From Neoarius graeffei (Eukaryota > Chordata > Actinopteri > Siluriformes > Ariidae): a stretch of DNA of 64,000 bases. Shown piece by piece: positions 29,261 through 42,174 of the stretch. Below the pieces are notes generated by a model. The model was not told where the DNA came from, searched no databases, and saw only the letters and a list, made by a program, of their open reading frames with translations. Location: assembly GCF_027579695.1 (NCBI RefSeq), contig NC_083596.1, positions 49,971,257 to 50,035,256 on the forward strand, read 5' to 3'. Made by a program: the position numbers and the translations under genes. Positions within the stretch are counted from its first letter, which is position 1. The number at the start of each line of letters is the position of its first letter.

Positions 29261-30432
29261 CGGACATGAAACTGGCCCATGAACATGGTATGTGCTGCGA
29301 GGAAAACCATAGCAACCAGCACTAATCTCAAATAAACTCATGACGGTTAGCAACATGAGGTGATGAAGGAAGGTCAAGAAACAAAATCACAGGATTAGCA
29401 TCAGAAAAATAATACAGTTTGTAATTAGCTACTGATTAGCTCATTTTAAACAGAAAAACACACTGGACTTGTGTTACAGTTCATAAAATAATTGTTTACA
29501 CCAACAGGAAAGAAACTATATTAAAACATATGTATGAATGCAGCGATGAGACCAGCCTGACGTTTCACTGTGTTTCGTTCTTTTCCTCTGTCCATGAGGC
29601 TCAGGCTTCAGTTGGCGTTTCCTGGATGAATAAAAGCTGATGAGGAATTCAGCTGAAGGGGAATTAGCCGGAACGAGCCGTAATTTCAGCCACTTTCTGA
29701 CAGCCCTGATGGCAACTGACAACAGGAACACTCTGTGTGACGAAAAACATCAAAATATACATCACAGAGTGTTCCATGTAGAAATGTTTCAGTTCTTAAA
29801 GTGAAACATTAAGAGGAGATGTGCTAATGTTTAACAGGAACACAGCTGCATGCTAACTCTAGCTATTAGGAAAACACTCCAGCTGCCATTTTTATGTTGT
29901 GAAAAAAAGTAATAGGATGTGAACACTTTAAAGTCAGAATCACCTCCTGAATCCTTCTGAATTTTCTCACATTACCAGAATGTGACATCACAGACAAACT
30001 TTACTTTATTACACATGCTAAGCTGCGCTAATGCTAGCTCACAAGCTAGATTTACAGTACACAGGCTAACACAGCCTCGCGCTCGAGTCAAACGAAAGAC
30101 ATTCAAAGAAACCTCTTGCTTTCACAAGCAACCCATTTTACAGTCAGTTCACTGACAGTGATGAAGTTTGTTTGTTACGTGTTCAAGTCAAGTTGGTTGC
30201 TCGGAAGCTAGCTGGCTAATTCACTGATCATAAACGGTAAAAAGTACAAAAGGTTAATTTTTATTCTGGTTGGAAAGAACAATACAAAATCACATGACTG
30301 TTCAAAAAATATATCGCTGTTTATTTTGTAAAATGTAAATTAGATTGAAACACGTTCACGTAAATAAAAATGAGTATTTTGTTCTAAGAATTATGAATGT
30401 CTTCTCTGGAAGCTTTGTGCTACACAGCTTAA

Positions 30433-30464
<32 letters not shown>

Positions 30465-31294
30465 ATCTACTGATAATATCTTTAAATTATTTTTATACTC
30501 TTAAAAAAAAGCTCTGATATTAATTATCATGATCCTGAATTATTTTTCGGTGGTTAAATGAGAAATAAAAATCTTTTAATCAGGTTACTTGCCTTTCTCT
30601 TTATGTACGCTATTTCGAATCAATCAAATTAAAAATGAATTTAAAAATGTCAATTGTAATTTACATTGTAAATTTTTTAAAATGGCATCTATTACAGTAG
30701 GTACGTGTTTATCTCCACGGTTTGCGGCTGCCATCTTGGTCCCACGAGCCGTGATTCGGATTTCCTCTTGCAGCTTGAGGTGTTCCCAGAAAATTCCGAA
30801 CTAGTGGATTGTTTTGCGGAATTCCAAGGAATCTGATTGATGAAACCACCGGAAAAACACAGCCACCACCTCATTTTCAAATTGTTTGGTTCCAGTGTCA
30901 ATCGCGATGATCGTGAGCTCGTTGGTTGTTTTGGTCATAAAATCATCATTGTTTTTGAAGGTGACTAAAAACAGTCTTCAAACTATAATGGACTTTTCAC
31001 TTCACTACAAGTGAACCAAATTTCAATTAATTTGAACAACGACCACATGAGTTTTATTGCCTGCAAAATTTGGTTCCATGGCCCAAGAATGGAAGTAGAT
31101 ATGAAAGAGATTACAAGGAAATATGATTCCTGAATATTTCACACCAACACTTCTCATGAAACTTCACTTTCTTCCATCAGGCAGCTTATTCGGCTAATTA
31201 ACAGAATTCCTGGTTAATTAATTAGGCCGACTTTATTATGGGGTATCATACATTTTTAGAAATCAGAATATATCATGGACAGGGGCAAAAAGCA

Positions 31295-31676
31295 TCTCAT
31301 CTCATCTCATCTCATCATCTCTAGCCGCTTTATCCTTCTACAGGGTCGCAGGCAAGCTGGAGCCTATCCCAGCTGACTATGGGCGAAAGGCGGGGTACAC
31401 CCTGGACAAGTCGCCAGGTCATCACAGGGCTGACACATAGACACAGACAACCATTCACACTCACATTCACACCTACGGTCAATTTAGAGTCACCAGTTAA
31501 CCTAACCTGCATGTCTTTGGACTGTGGGGGAAACCGGAGCACCCGGAGGAAACCCACGCGGACACGGGGAGAACATGCAAACTCCGCACAGAAAGGCCCT
31601 CGCCGGCCCCGGGGCTCGAACCCAGGACCTTCTTGCTGTGAGGCGACAGCGCTAACCACTACACCACCGTGCCGCC
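31295..31676 (-). mobile_element. tRNA-derived SINE (major family), copy 4
   Basis: Full-length on the - strand, with the 11-bp duplication GGCAAAAAGCA (31284-31294 and 31677-31687). Confidence 0.95.
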
Positions 31677-32179
31677 GGCAAAAAGCATATCCTCAATATT
31701 TCAAGTCAACATCTCAACAATTAAAAAGGTTACGGCAAAAAAAAAATTATAATTTTTATGCTTCAAGTCACAGGTTTTGTTTTCATTTCAATGGAAAAAT
31801 AACGACAAAATAATGCAAATTCATGCAAGTTTCAAATTACCACTGTTTTTGTTATTTTTCAACCTATAAACTCGATCTTGGTATCATTTTAAATAGTTTC
31901 TCTCTGTATTATTTGTTTTCACATTTAAAAGGTGCTAACTGCAAAATCATCTAAAATTTTTAAATTTTTTGTTGTGCGTGGCATTTTCCTCTGTCTCGCA
32001 AGAACAATATCATGCAGAATAGATGTGATCATTTTGATGTCCTGAGGGTTGCGTTTCTCCGTTTTGGGATGTTTTCCTCCGTCTTGAGGTAAACAGTACG
32101 GCCCTACGGAAACAGGAAACAGATGAACGTGAGGAGCTTTAACTAATTAGCATAACTATGGAACTGCGTCACACCAAGA

Positions 32180-32300
32180 AGGCGACGCGCAGAAAACATT
32201 GTCGCCAGATCATCGCAGGACTGACACAGAGACAAAGAACCATTCACACCTACATCCCTGCATCAACTTCGGAGAGTTTTGAGTCACAGGGATGTAATTT
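32180..32300 (-). mobile_element. SINE fragment
   Basis: GTCGCCAGATCATCGCAGGA followed by ACACAGAGACAAAG and ACCATTCACACC match the 3' half of the diverged SINE at 32825-33160. No ends remain. Confidence 0.6.
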
Positions 32301-32824
32301 GTGGTTGACGTTCACGCATAGATCTGTGAAACAAAAGATGAATATTTATATCTTTTCTCTGTTCCTGCTTTTGTGTTCTTGTTTCTTTCTCTGTAAGATC
32401 AAAACATTCAGTGCATAACTCCATAGCTGTGACTATGGAGTCGAGCTTATGCATTCTAGAGCTAAGATAATTAAGCGTTAGGTAGAATGATTTAGTTATC
32501 TGTCCAGAAAAATGACACGTCATCTAACCTTGCTCTATCTTGCAGTTGCACTCACTAGGCAGGCTTTCCTTTTCTTTTCCGCTGATGGGAGAGCCAAATC
32601 CGCCATGTTCGCCCATGCCTACTTGTTTTGGTTAAAAGTAGGTCAAACAGACATGCCCCACGGTGGTCATGTGATATTGCTGCTTGCTTGCTTCAGCAAT
32701 CTCCGGAATTGTAAAATGCGGGACGCTTTTTATCTCAGCAAAACATTTACACACAGGATACACGGTGTGTGTGTGTGCAGCAGCGCAACATCTCGAAACT
32801 CCAACAACAATAGAAATAGAACAT

Positions 32825-33160
32825 CCATCCATCATCTGGAGCTGCTTATCCTGTTCTACAGGGTCACAGGCAAGCTGGAGCCTATCCCAGCTGACTAAGG
32901 GTGAGAGGCAGGGTACACCTGGCTCAGAAGTCGCCAGATCATCGCAGGACTGACACAGAGACAAACAACCATTCACGCTCAATTTAGAGCCACCAATTAT
33001 CCTAACCTGCATGTCTTTGGGGTAAACCGAAGCACCCGGAGGAAACCCACAGAGACACGGAGAGAACACGCAAACTCCACACAGAAAGGCCCTTGTCCTC
33101 AAACCCAGGACCTTCTTACTGTGAGACGACAGTGCTAACCACTACACCACCGTGCCACCC
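32825..33160 (-). mobile_element. SINE, diverged subfamily copy 5
   Basis: Same plan as the major family but with several shared small gaps (part of the core and of the head missing). Duplication AGAAATAGAACAT on both sides (32812-32824 and 33161-33173). The tail is CATC-rich rather than (TGAGA)n. Confidence 0.85.
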
Positions 33161-33195
33161 AGAAATAGAACATTTTGCCAAGAATTCAACTTTGT

Positions 33196-33573
33196 GGGGC
33201 GGCACAGTGGTGTAGTGGTTACTGCTGTCGTCTCACAGCAAGAAGGTCCGGGTTCGAGCCTCGTGGCCGGCGAGGGCCTTTCTGTGCGGAGTTTGCATGT
33301 TCTCCCCGTGTCCGCGTGGGTTTCCTCCGGGTGCTCCGGTTTCCCCCACAGTCCAAAGACATGCAGGTTAGGTTAACTGGTGACTCTAAATTGACCGTAG
33401 GTGTGAATGTGAGTGTGAATGGTTGTCTGTGTCTATGTGTCAGCCCTGTGATGACCTGGCGACTTGTCCAGGGTGTACCCCGCCTTTCGCCCGTAGTCAG
33501 CTGGGATAGGCTCCAGCTTGCCTGCAACCCTGTAGAACAGGATAAGCGGCTAGAGATAATGAGATGAGATGAG
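33196..33573 (+). mobile_element. tRNA-derived SINE (major family), copy 6
   Basis: Full-length on the + strand, starting GGGGCGGCACAGTGG and ending GATAATGAGATGAGATGAG. Possible short duplication AGAATT(C/T)A. Lies only 36 bp from the oppositely oriented copy 5. Confidence 0.9.
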
Positions 33574-33699
33574 AATTTATTAAAATAGCTCAGAGGGGGA
33601 AAATTATTTTTTTTTTTTTACCGTAAAATGACCTCTGTGTTTGTATTTAATTCCGCTTCCTGTAGGTGGCAGCATTGCGGAGTTTTAGCACCTCCCAGT

Positions 33700-33972
33700 T
33701 CCTGCATTGAACGCACGAAGAAGAGACAAAACTCTTCGGCGCTAATAAAACCCGGAAGTAAGCAATCTGTTTTTCGTCATAGCTGAGTTCAGAAGCTGCG
33801 TTTATATTACCTTTAGTGAGTCAGTAACTAAACGTGAAATATATATATATATTTTTATTTTGTTTGTTGAATAATATGTGAGATGAAATAATTAAAAGCA
33901 GTGATAAGAGGAGTCAGTCTATTAGCGGCGAGCAGTGAGTAGAACCCTGTAAGCTCATGTTTTCGGGGCTGG
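33700..33972 (+). promoter_or_regulatory. Probable radx promoter region with ETS-like site
   Basis: CCGGAAGT at 33752-33759 is a consensus ETS-factor site of the kind common in TATA-less promoters of genome-maintenance genes. It lies about 215 bp before the radx start codon. No convincing TATA box was seen (AT-rich ATATATAT at 33839 is probably a repeat). Confidence 0.4.
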
Positions 33973-36900
33973 ATGGCGAACCGAGCCCCTCCCGAGTGCG
34001 AGTCGGAGTTGTTGAGTGCTTTAGAGCAGCTCGGTTCGTCCCGGACGCTCCGCTTCATCCCCGTCACTCCGCTGCGCGTCGCCGTGCTCGCGCTTGACCG
34101 TTATCTGGCCGGCGCGCGCGCCGCTCCCGACAGTTACAGCTACGACATCACGGTGACGGACGGGAAGTGGCGCGTGAAGTGCTGCCTGGCGCCGGGACTG
34201 AACCGCGCGGTCCAGGTCAACGCGCTCCGCTGCGGCTCGTGCGCTCTGATCGCGCGCTTGTCGCTTGTTTACGATGAGACGCGCTTCCGGCAGAGCTGTG
34301 TGTGGATAGAGGAGGCGCGATTCGATTCCTCCGGTCCCGATATTCTGCTCGCGATAAAAGACCCGGACGCGATTGGTTGGTGGACGCACGATCGTGTCGG
34401 TTCCTCCGTGATGGCTCTCACAGATGTTCCTCTGCAGAACAACAGGAAACACTATTTATCGCTGTGGAACAACGAAGATCCGCACGGTGCTGTGTGGCGT
34501 GCCTACGCTCCTCCACCGGATGTAGTGATCGACGGTAAAGAAAGTTTCTCATTATAACCCCATCTGCTGCCCTGCACTATGTATTGGCACCCCTCTGGGC
34601 CAGGCCCTGGGCAGACACACCCCCGAGGCCCCACCCCCGCCTGTTGTCAGCTGCGCTCAGCAAATTCACCCCCTCAGACGTGCCTATCTAACTATCCCAG
34701 CTGACTACGGGCGAAAGGCGGGGTACACCCTGGACAAGTCGCCAGGTCATCACAGGGCTGACACATAGACACAGACAACCATTCACACTCACATTCACAC
34801 CTACGGTCAATTTAGAGTCACCAGTTAACCTAACCTGCATGTCTTTGGACTGTGGGGGAAACCGGAGCACCCGGAGGAAACCCACGGGGAGAACATGCAA
34901 ACTCCGCACAGAAAGGCCCTCGCCAGCCACGGGGCTCGAACCCGGACCTTCTTGCTGTGAGACGACAGCGCTAACCGCTACACCACCGTGCCGCCAATTA
35001 GAAGTACTATTGAACGATAAAACTTTATATCCATCAACACTTATTTAATCGAGAAAAAGCAATGGTGAAATAGGCAACTGCATGGTGAAAAAATCCATCA
35101 GACATCACGGTTAACAAGTCTGGTTAACTAAAGTTTAGCCTCAAGAAGCCTTTGAATGAGTGAGTCAATGAACAACATGTCGAGAACATAACCGAGGCCT
35201 ACAACAGTTTCTTTAGTATTCAGAGCAAGAACATTCATTTGGTATACAACCGTTCATTTTCATTTTGGAATCCAGGCGACTTTTAACTTGTGAAAACAAA
35301 GAGCGATAACAAAGAAAAATATCTCGCTTCTCAGAAATAAGTCTCAAAATGTTAGGCTATGTGAAACATTTCATCCTTTCACACACGTAATGTCCCAAAC
35401 AGCAGCGGCACACAGCTTTGCGCATTCAGTTTGACAGCCATGGGTCAACTTACAAGGGCACTTTCCTACTTTTCTAGAAAGCGAAGTCATTAAATCATTG
35501 AACTCATGCTGGCGTAGCGTGTGAAGACATGGTGAACAGTGATCATATTGACAATGACGGGTGATTTATGCGACAGGACAAGGTGGGCTTCCTTACAGGT
35601 GGCGGAATGCATCAAAAATGTTATCAGTATGATCAAAACTTCTGAAAATATCGTTTCATATTTTCCGATCTCGCTACCTCCGAGGCCCCCTAGTGGCCGA
35701 GGCCCTGGGCAGCTGCCCATGAAGCCCATTAGGATAACGCGTCCTTGTCCATCAGGGGTGAGGGTAGTATCTCACTGGGCTGCGACAGCTTGCGAACATC
35801 ATTCGCGAGAGAGTTTCAAAAGTGTCTTGAAACATTCGCGGGGCTTCTCAATTTCCTCGCACGAGTCGCAAAGTGTCGCTCCATCACTGAAATTTTGAAC
35901 ATGTTCAAAAAAATTAGTGCGACTAAATTTCTCTCAAAATAGCTGCAAATGTGTCGCTGGTGTCGCAAAGCTGTCGCAAACCCTTCTCAAGTCAGTTTCC
36001 GTGAGGCTTCCTCTACACCAGGGGTGGGCAATTATTTTTTCCATGGGGCCGCATGAGAAACAGAAAATTTTGTGGAGGGCCGGGCCAAAAGGCTGAACTA
36101 AATTCTGCATAATATTAATTGTATTTCTTTATATAAAGCAGTAAATAACAACATTTGTTTTTACAAGCTGCTAAGACTGGTAAGAGTATGGAAAAAACGA
36201 GGTTGCCTTACAAAAAATGTCATTTATTCAATCAAATTTCCCAAAACAATGGTTGTTAAAATGTGAACGTTTGTACTTTTTTTTTTCAGTCACATTCACC
36301 CCAAAACACAATAAAGACATCACAATATTGTCTTTCTACTCCAAATATCAAGCAAGATACATCATATTATAATAATGATGCCCACATTTGTAGTCTAATC
36401 ACTTCATTTGGTGTTTTTCAGTTTTTCGGATCTGCTCTCCACAAACTAAACACACGGCTTTATCTCTGACTTCAGTAAATAAATACTTAGCAGTCTGTGT
36501 TTTGTTGAAAGCCCTGCATTCGCTATCTACCTTTCTTCTTTTTGCGGACATTTTGGGGGCTAAAGTCTTCTTGTGACCTGCTCGCAACAACGTCGATTCG
36601 GTGTAGGTATCAGATCTACAGATCGGCTCGGGCTCCGGCGCCTGCTGGTGACGTCACACTATGTGATTGGCTGGACCGTTTGAAGGATGACGTACAAGTT
36701 TGTGGTTGGTCTGGACAAATTACGGAAGTAGTTATCGCGGGATTAGGTTTCGTGGGATTTCATGTCATGTTCATGTCGCGTGAATTGCGTTTTTGTTGAA
36801 CACAACTTCAAAATAAAAGCAATGCACATTCAGTCCATGCATGAGGTAAAATTAGAAAATATGTGTATTTTGTAATTTCTAATTAACCTTACGCGGGCCG

Positions 36901-39900
36901 GTCAGAATGAACCAAAGGGCCGGATGCGGGCCGCGGGTCTGCTCTACATCCCTGCCTGCCAAGGGAAAGCCGGGCTGCGACAGCCTGCAACTAATTGGAG
37001 CCACAGCAATTACGCTAAAATATGCGAATATAAATTCAGTTTTATTCCAAGTGAAAATTGTCGCTAATTCGCATATTTTATCTCAGTTGTTGTCTCTCCA
37101 ACTAGTCGCAGGCTGTCGCAGCCCAGTGAGATACTGGCTTAAAGGAATCTCTCTCTGTCTGCAGTGTCTAAGATTTCTCTTCTAAGAGATTCGGAGGTGT
37201 TCTTGACATCATACAGACAGCCGTTTCCTCTGCTGGTCCGAGTGCTGCACAGATCTCGTTTAAGGTACTACGGAAAACCTGGACAAAACATTGACTTCCC
37301 CTTTCAGGTGAAGAACGGAAATAAAAATCGCGCGTAGACATTTTTTAAAACTTCATTGAGATGTGAAAAGTGTAACGGCAGTTAATGGGAGTCGACGTGT
37401 GTGTGTTTCAGGCATATTTTGAGGTGGCTGATCAGAGCGGTGTCATGTCCATGGTCCTGTGGAACGAGCTGTGTCCAGAGTGGTATCAGCAGCTGGTTGT
37501 GGGTTCAGTTCTCTACCTGCAGAATTACACACTGAAACGCAGCTACCAGAACCGCTCCAGACCTCAGCTCAGCACACTGCCTCTCATATCCTTCAGCTCC
37601 ACAGGTAGGAACCACCTGTCTGATCCTCAAACGCAATGACATCGGACCACTGAACACCAAATGGTGTGTTTCTGTGCGACAGAGATCTGCCTGAACCCTC
37701 ACAGCCCATCAGCCGTCATCACTGTGATTCCTCCTAAAAGTGTTCAGCCGCAGTGGAGCTTACCTGAGGTCACCTACAATTTCTCTACCAGGTACACACA
37801 CGCGCGTGAGAGACTGCTCTTCAGACCAGTTAAAAAAAAAAAAAGCTGAAATTGTACTCACACACTGAACTGTACTTAAATTCTGTTATTAGTGTAAAAT
37901 CATTTGTTTATTGTATCAGTAATGGTTTCCTTTAATTTATTGTACAGTGTATATAAAAGCTTTACATTTACATCTGATAGTGTTTCATTCCACTTTGGTT
38001 CCTTTTGTCAGATCTGAAGTCCAGAGCCTGGCCAGTAACCAGGCGTGTGACATCATCGGCCTGGTGACGTACGTCAGTCGCGTTGAGCGAATCAGAAACA
38101 GAGGAAATACAGGTACGAGTTTTGATCGGACAAAGCACACGACGCTTTCATAGACTCGGAGTGGACATGTGCTGTAAATGTGCTTTGTATGTCTTTACAC
38201 GTGTGTGTGTGTTGCAGCCCCCGAGAAGTTCTGGACATACCGGTGGGTTCATGCAGTGGACGGAACCTCGGACTCTCCCTTTATCCTGGAGATTTTTGCC
38301 TCCTCTCAGCCTGAGGTCTTTAACGGCATCTGTCCCAGTGAGAGTTTACCCCACACTTACACACTTCTGTTCAACACTATGACAGCACACTGTAACAATT
38401 CACTGCAATAATGGGCTGGATATCACACTGTTATGTCGTGCTGCGATTAGTTACATTGCACTGCAATCACGCACTGTTGCATCACAATGCACTACAGGGC
38501 AAAAATGGAGTGCATTAGCTCTCCATTTTTGTTCATCATTTTTCTTCATTCTCTCTCTCCCCCCACAGTGACCTATCTTGTGTGTACTCACATGCGTGTG
38601 TGTCGGGAGACGGGTTCAGGTTCAGCTCTTTATCTGACCAGCAGCGCAGAGACTCAGCTCTTCATCACAGGTGATCAGTGTTCAGACTGACCACTGCAGC
38701 CAGTGACGCGATCTGAACAGAGTAAAAGATGGTGTGTGTGTGTTCAGGTGGTCACAGGAAGCAGCCTTACGTGTCTGATCCGAAGGTCAAAGCCTTCATC
38801 CAGTGGACGAAGACTCTGAAGGACAGTGTAGTACTGAGGAAGACCACAGTGGGGGGGCAGTACTGTTATCCCCCTCCCCCAGCCACCTTCACACCGAATA
38901 CCACCAGCGGCAGAGCAAGTAAGAGATACACCATGTTCTGTCACTCGCCATGTGCTGCTTATGCATGCTAATGAGCAGATTATAACAGCAGAGCTGAGAT
39001 TAAGAGACGTCCAGCGAGAAAGCAAATTCTCACAGGCTAATGTAGCGAACAAAATTTTCCTAGAAGTAAACAAATTCTGAAATTTTGTGAAATACAGTGG
39101 GGCAAAAAAGTATTTAGTCAGTCACCAATTGTGCAAGTTCTCCCACTTAAAAAGATAAGAGGCCTGTAATTTTCATCATAGGTACACTTCAACTATGAGA
39201 GACAAAATGAGGAAAAAAAAAATCCAGAAAATATCACAGTCTGATTTTTAAAGAATTTATTTGCAAATTATGGTGGAAAATAAGTATTTGGTCAATAACA
39301 AAAGTTCATCTCAGTACTTTGTTATATACCCTTTGTTGGCAATGACAGAGGTCAAACGTTTTCTGTAAGTCTTCACAAGGTTTTCACACACTTGCTGGTA
39401 TTTTGGCCCATTCCTCCATGCAGATCTCCTCTAGAGCAGTGATGTTTTGGGGCTGTTGCTGGGCAACACGGACTTTCAACTCCCTCCAAAGATTTTCTAT
39501 GGGGTTGAGATCTGGAGACTGGCTAGGCCACTCCAGGACCTTGAAATGCTTCTTACAAAGCCACTCCTTCGTTGCCCAGGCGGTGTGTTTGGGATCATTG
39601 TCATGCTGAAAGACCCAGCCACGTTTCATCTTCAGTGCCCTTGCTGATGGAAGGAGGTTTTCACTCAAAATCTCACGATACATGGCCCCATTCATTCTTT
39701 CCTTTACACGGATCAGTCGTCCTGGTCCCTTTGCAGAAAAACAGCCCCAAAGCATGATGTTTCCACCCCCATGCTTCACAGTAGGTATGGTGTTCTTTGG
39801 ATGCAACTCAGCATTCTTTCTCCTCCAAACACGACAAGTTGAGTTTTTACCAAAAAGTTCTATTTTGGTTTCATCTGACCATATGACATTCTCCCAATCC

Positions 39901-42108
39901 TCTTCTGGATCATCCAAATGCTCTCTAGCAAACTTCAGACGGGCCTGGACATGTACTGGCTTAAGCAGGGGGACACGTCTGGCACTGCAGGATTTGAGTC
40001 CCTGGCGGCGTAGTGTGTTACTGATGGTAGCCTTTGTTACTTTGGTCCCAGCTCTCTGCAGGTCATTCACTAGGTCCCCCCCGTGTGGTTCTGGGATTTT
40101 TGCTCACCGTTCTTGTGATCATTTTGACCCCACGGGGTGAGATCTTGCGTGGAGCCCCAGATCAAGGGAGATTATCAGTGGTCTTGTATGTCTTCCATTT
40201 TCTAATAATTGCTCCCACAGTTGATTTCTTCACACCAAGCTGCTTACCTATTGCAGATTCAGTCTTCCCAGCCTGGTGCAGGTCTATAATTTTGTTTCTG
40301 GTGTCCTTTGACAGCTCTTTGGTCTTGGCCATAGTGGAGTTTGGAGTGTGACTGTTTGAGGTTGTGGACAGGTGTCTTTTATACTGATAACGAGTTCAAA
40401 CAGGTGCCATTAATACAGGTAACGAGTGGAGGACAGAGGAGCCTCTTAAAGAAGTAGTTACAGGTCTGTGAGAGCAAGAAATCTTGCTTGTTTGTAGGTG
40501 ACCAAATACTTATTTTACCGAGGAATTTACCAATTAATTCATTAAAAATCCTACAGTGTGATTTCCTGGATTCTTTCCTCCATTCTGTCTCTCATAGTTG
40601 AAGTGTACCTATGATGAAAATTACAGGCCTCTCTCATCTTTTTAAGTGGGAGAACTTGCACAATTGGTGGCTGACTAAATACTTTTTTTGCCCCACTGTA
40701 GTAGCAAGGAGGTACAAATTTAAGTTTAACATGAATCCAAGTCATTATCCATGTCAAATACAGATTCCTGTTAAAAATTCCACCATCAGATGCTTTGGGG
40801 GGTGGATCAAACTTTCTTTCACTTTGTACTGTGATGATAAACAAACCCACCATTTCGTGTAGAATGATAGCAAACGTGATTCTGGTTATTCAAGATGGCA
40901 TATAAAGTATGATTCATGTTTATAGATTACACTGGATTAGATTCGACTCGCACCATGTGCTGAACCACATCAGGATTGATAAGTTTGGGTGACGACGTTG
41001 ATGAAATGGGGGAAATTTCTGGAAAAGTGTTTTAATTTACATGAAGTATTAAGGGGGGGGACTTATTTTTAATAGTGTGTGTGTGGTGTAGATGAAGGAG
41101 CGGCTCCATCGTTAATGGCTGTAGGGGACCTACGGAGGGAGCTCGAGGGTCTGCAGTACCGAGAACACAAGAGGGTGGCAGTCCAGGGGCACATCACTGC
41201 TGTGCAGTACCACCGGTGGCCACCTGAGGCGCCACACACCACACCTCAGACTGCACAGCAGGTCTGTGTTTAACTTTCATACATTTATTACGAAAATAGA
41301 TCACTCCCTGACAGTGAAGGTCAAAAGTTGACTTTTTTTTTTTCCCCTTTTGTTTATTTGTTGACAGGTGGAATGTGACTCAGTGGGTGTGGCCAAAGGC
41401 TCCGCATTTTCCTTTCCTATAAGACCGCAACAGCAAAGTGAGGTGTCTTCGGCACGAAGTAACGCCAGAATTTCTCCTAAGCGGAGGAGAGTTGAGCAGT
41501 GAGTGAATTAGTTTTTTGTCAGGTTTTCTTTAATCTGGTTGTGCTTTTTGAGAAATGTTCTAATGTATTGGTATTGATGTTTCTTATTTCAGTATATTAT
41601 TTTATGATGTGAATTTTATTGAAATCGTTCTCATGTCTTTTGAATATGCTCCAGTTTTGCACGATTAATAGAGATTTATTTAAAAGGTTTTTTTGCATTC
41701 TCAGGATTTTTACTAGGATAACCTTTATTCAGGTTTCAACATGGAATACTAGGAAAAATATACAGTATTGGCCACGCCCACTCTGACACCTCAGAAGTTT
41801 TTTTTTTCCCTTATTACATTCTATTTTTATATAAATTCAGTTTTATTTTTTAAATATAAGTATAGTAACAGCACACCATGTTTAATATTAATCTCCACGT
41901 TAACTGGCAGTAGTGTGTGCATTGTCTTTTCTGTTTGTGTGCGTTTATAATCAGAGGAGTGCAGAGGCAGTCCTGGACCAGAACGAAGCGGGAGTTAGAA
42001 AAGTAAGCAGTAAAATTCATCAAAATGCAGTGAATTGGAAAATAAAAGTTTCATTTATATTGAAACTGAAAGATGACTGCGTCTGATATTCAGGAATTTG
42101 GGGAGGTT

Positions 42109-42174
<66 letters not shown>

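Larger units (their letters stand above)
29261..33700. other. Spacer between the clock-family gene and radx
   Basis: No gene was recognised. It contains an (ATT)n tract (30429-30463), AT-rich single-copy-looking sequence, and a cluster of four SINE copies or fragments from 31.3 to 33.6 kb, listed separately. Confidence 0.6.

Noticed and set aside
34580-35720. A hAT element around SINE copy 7, from AGGCCCTGGGCAG at both sides
   Set aside because: The two phrases are in the same orientation, not inverted, and I could not find ends or a target duplication.
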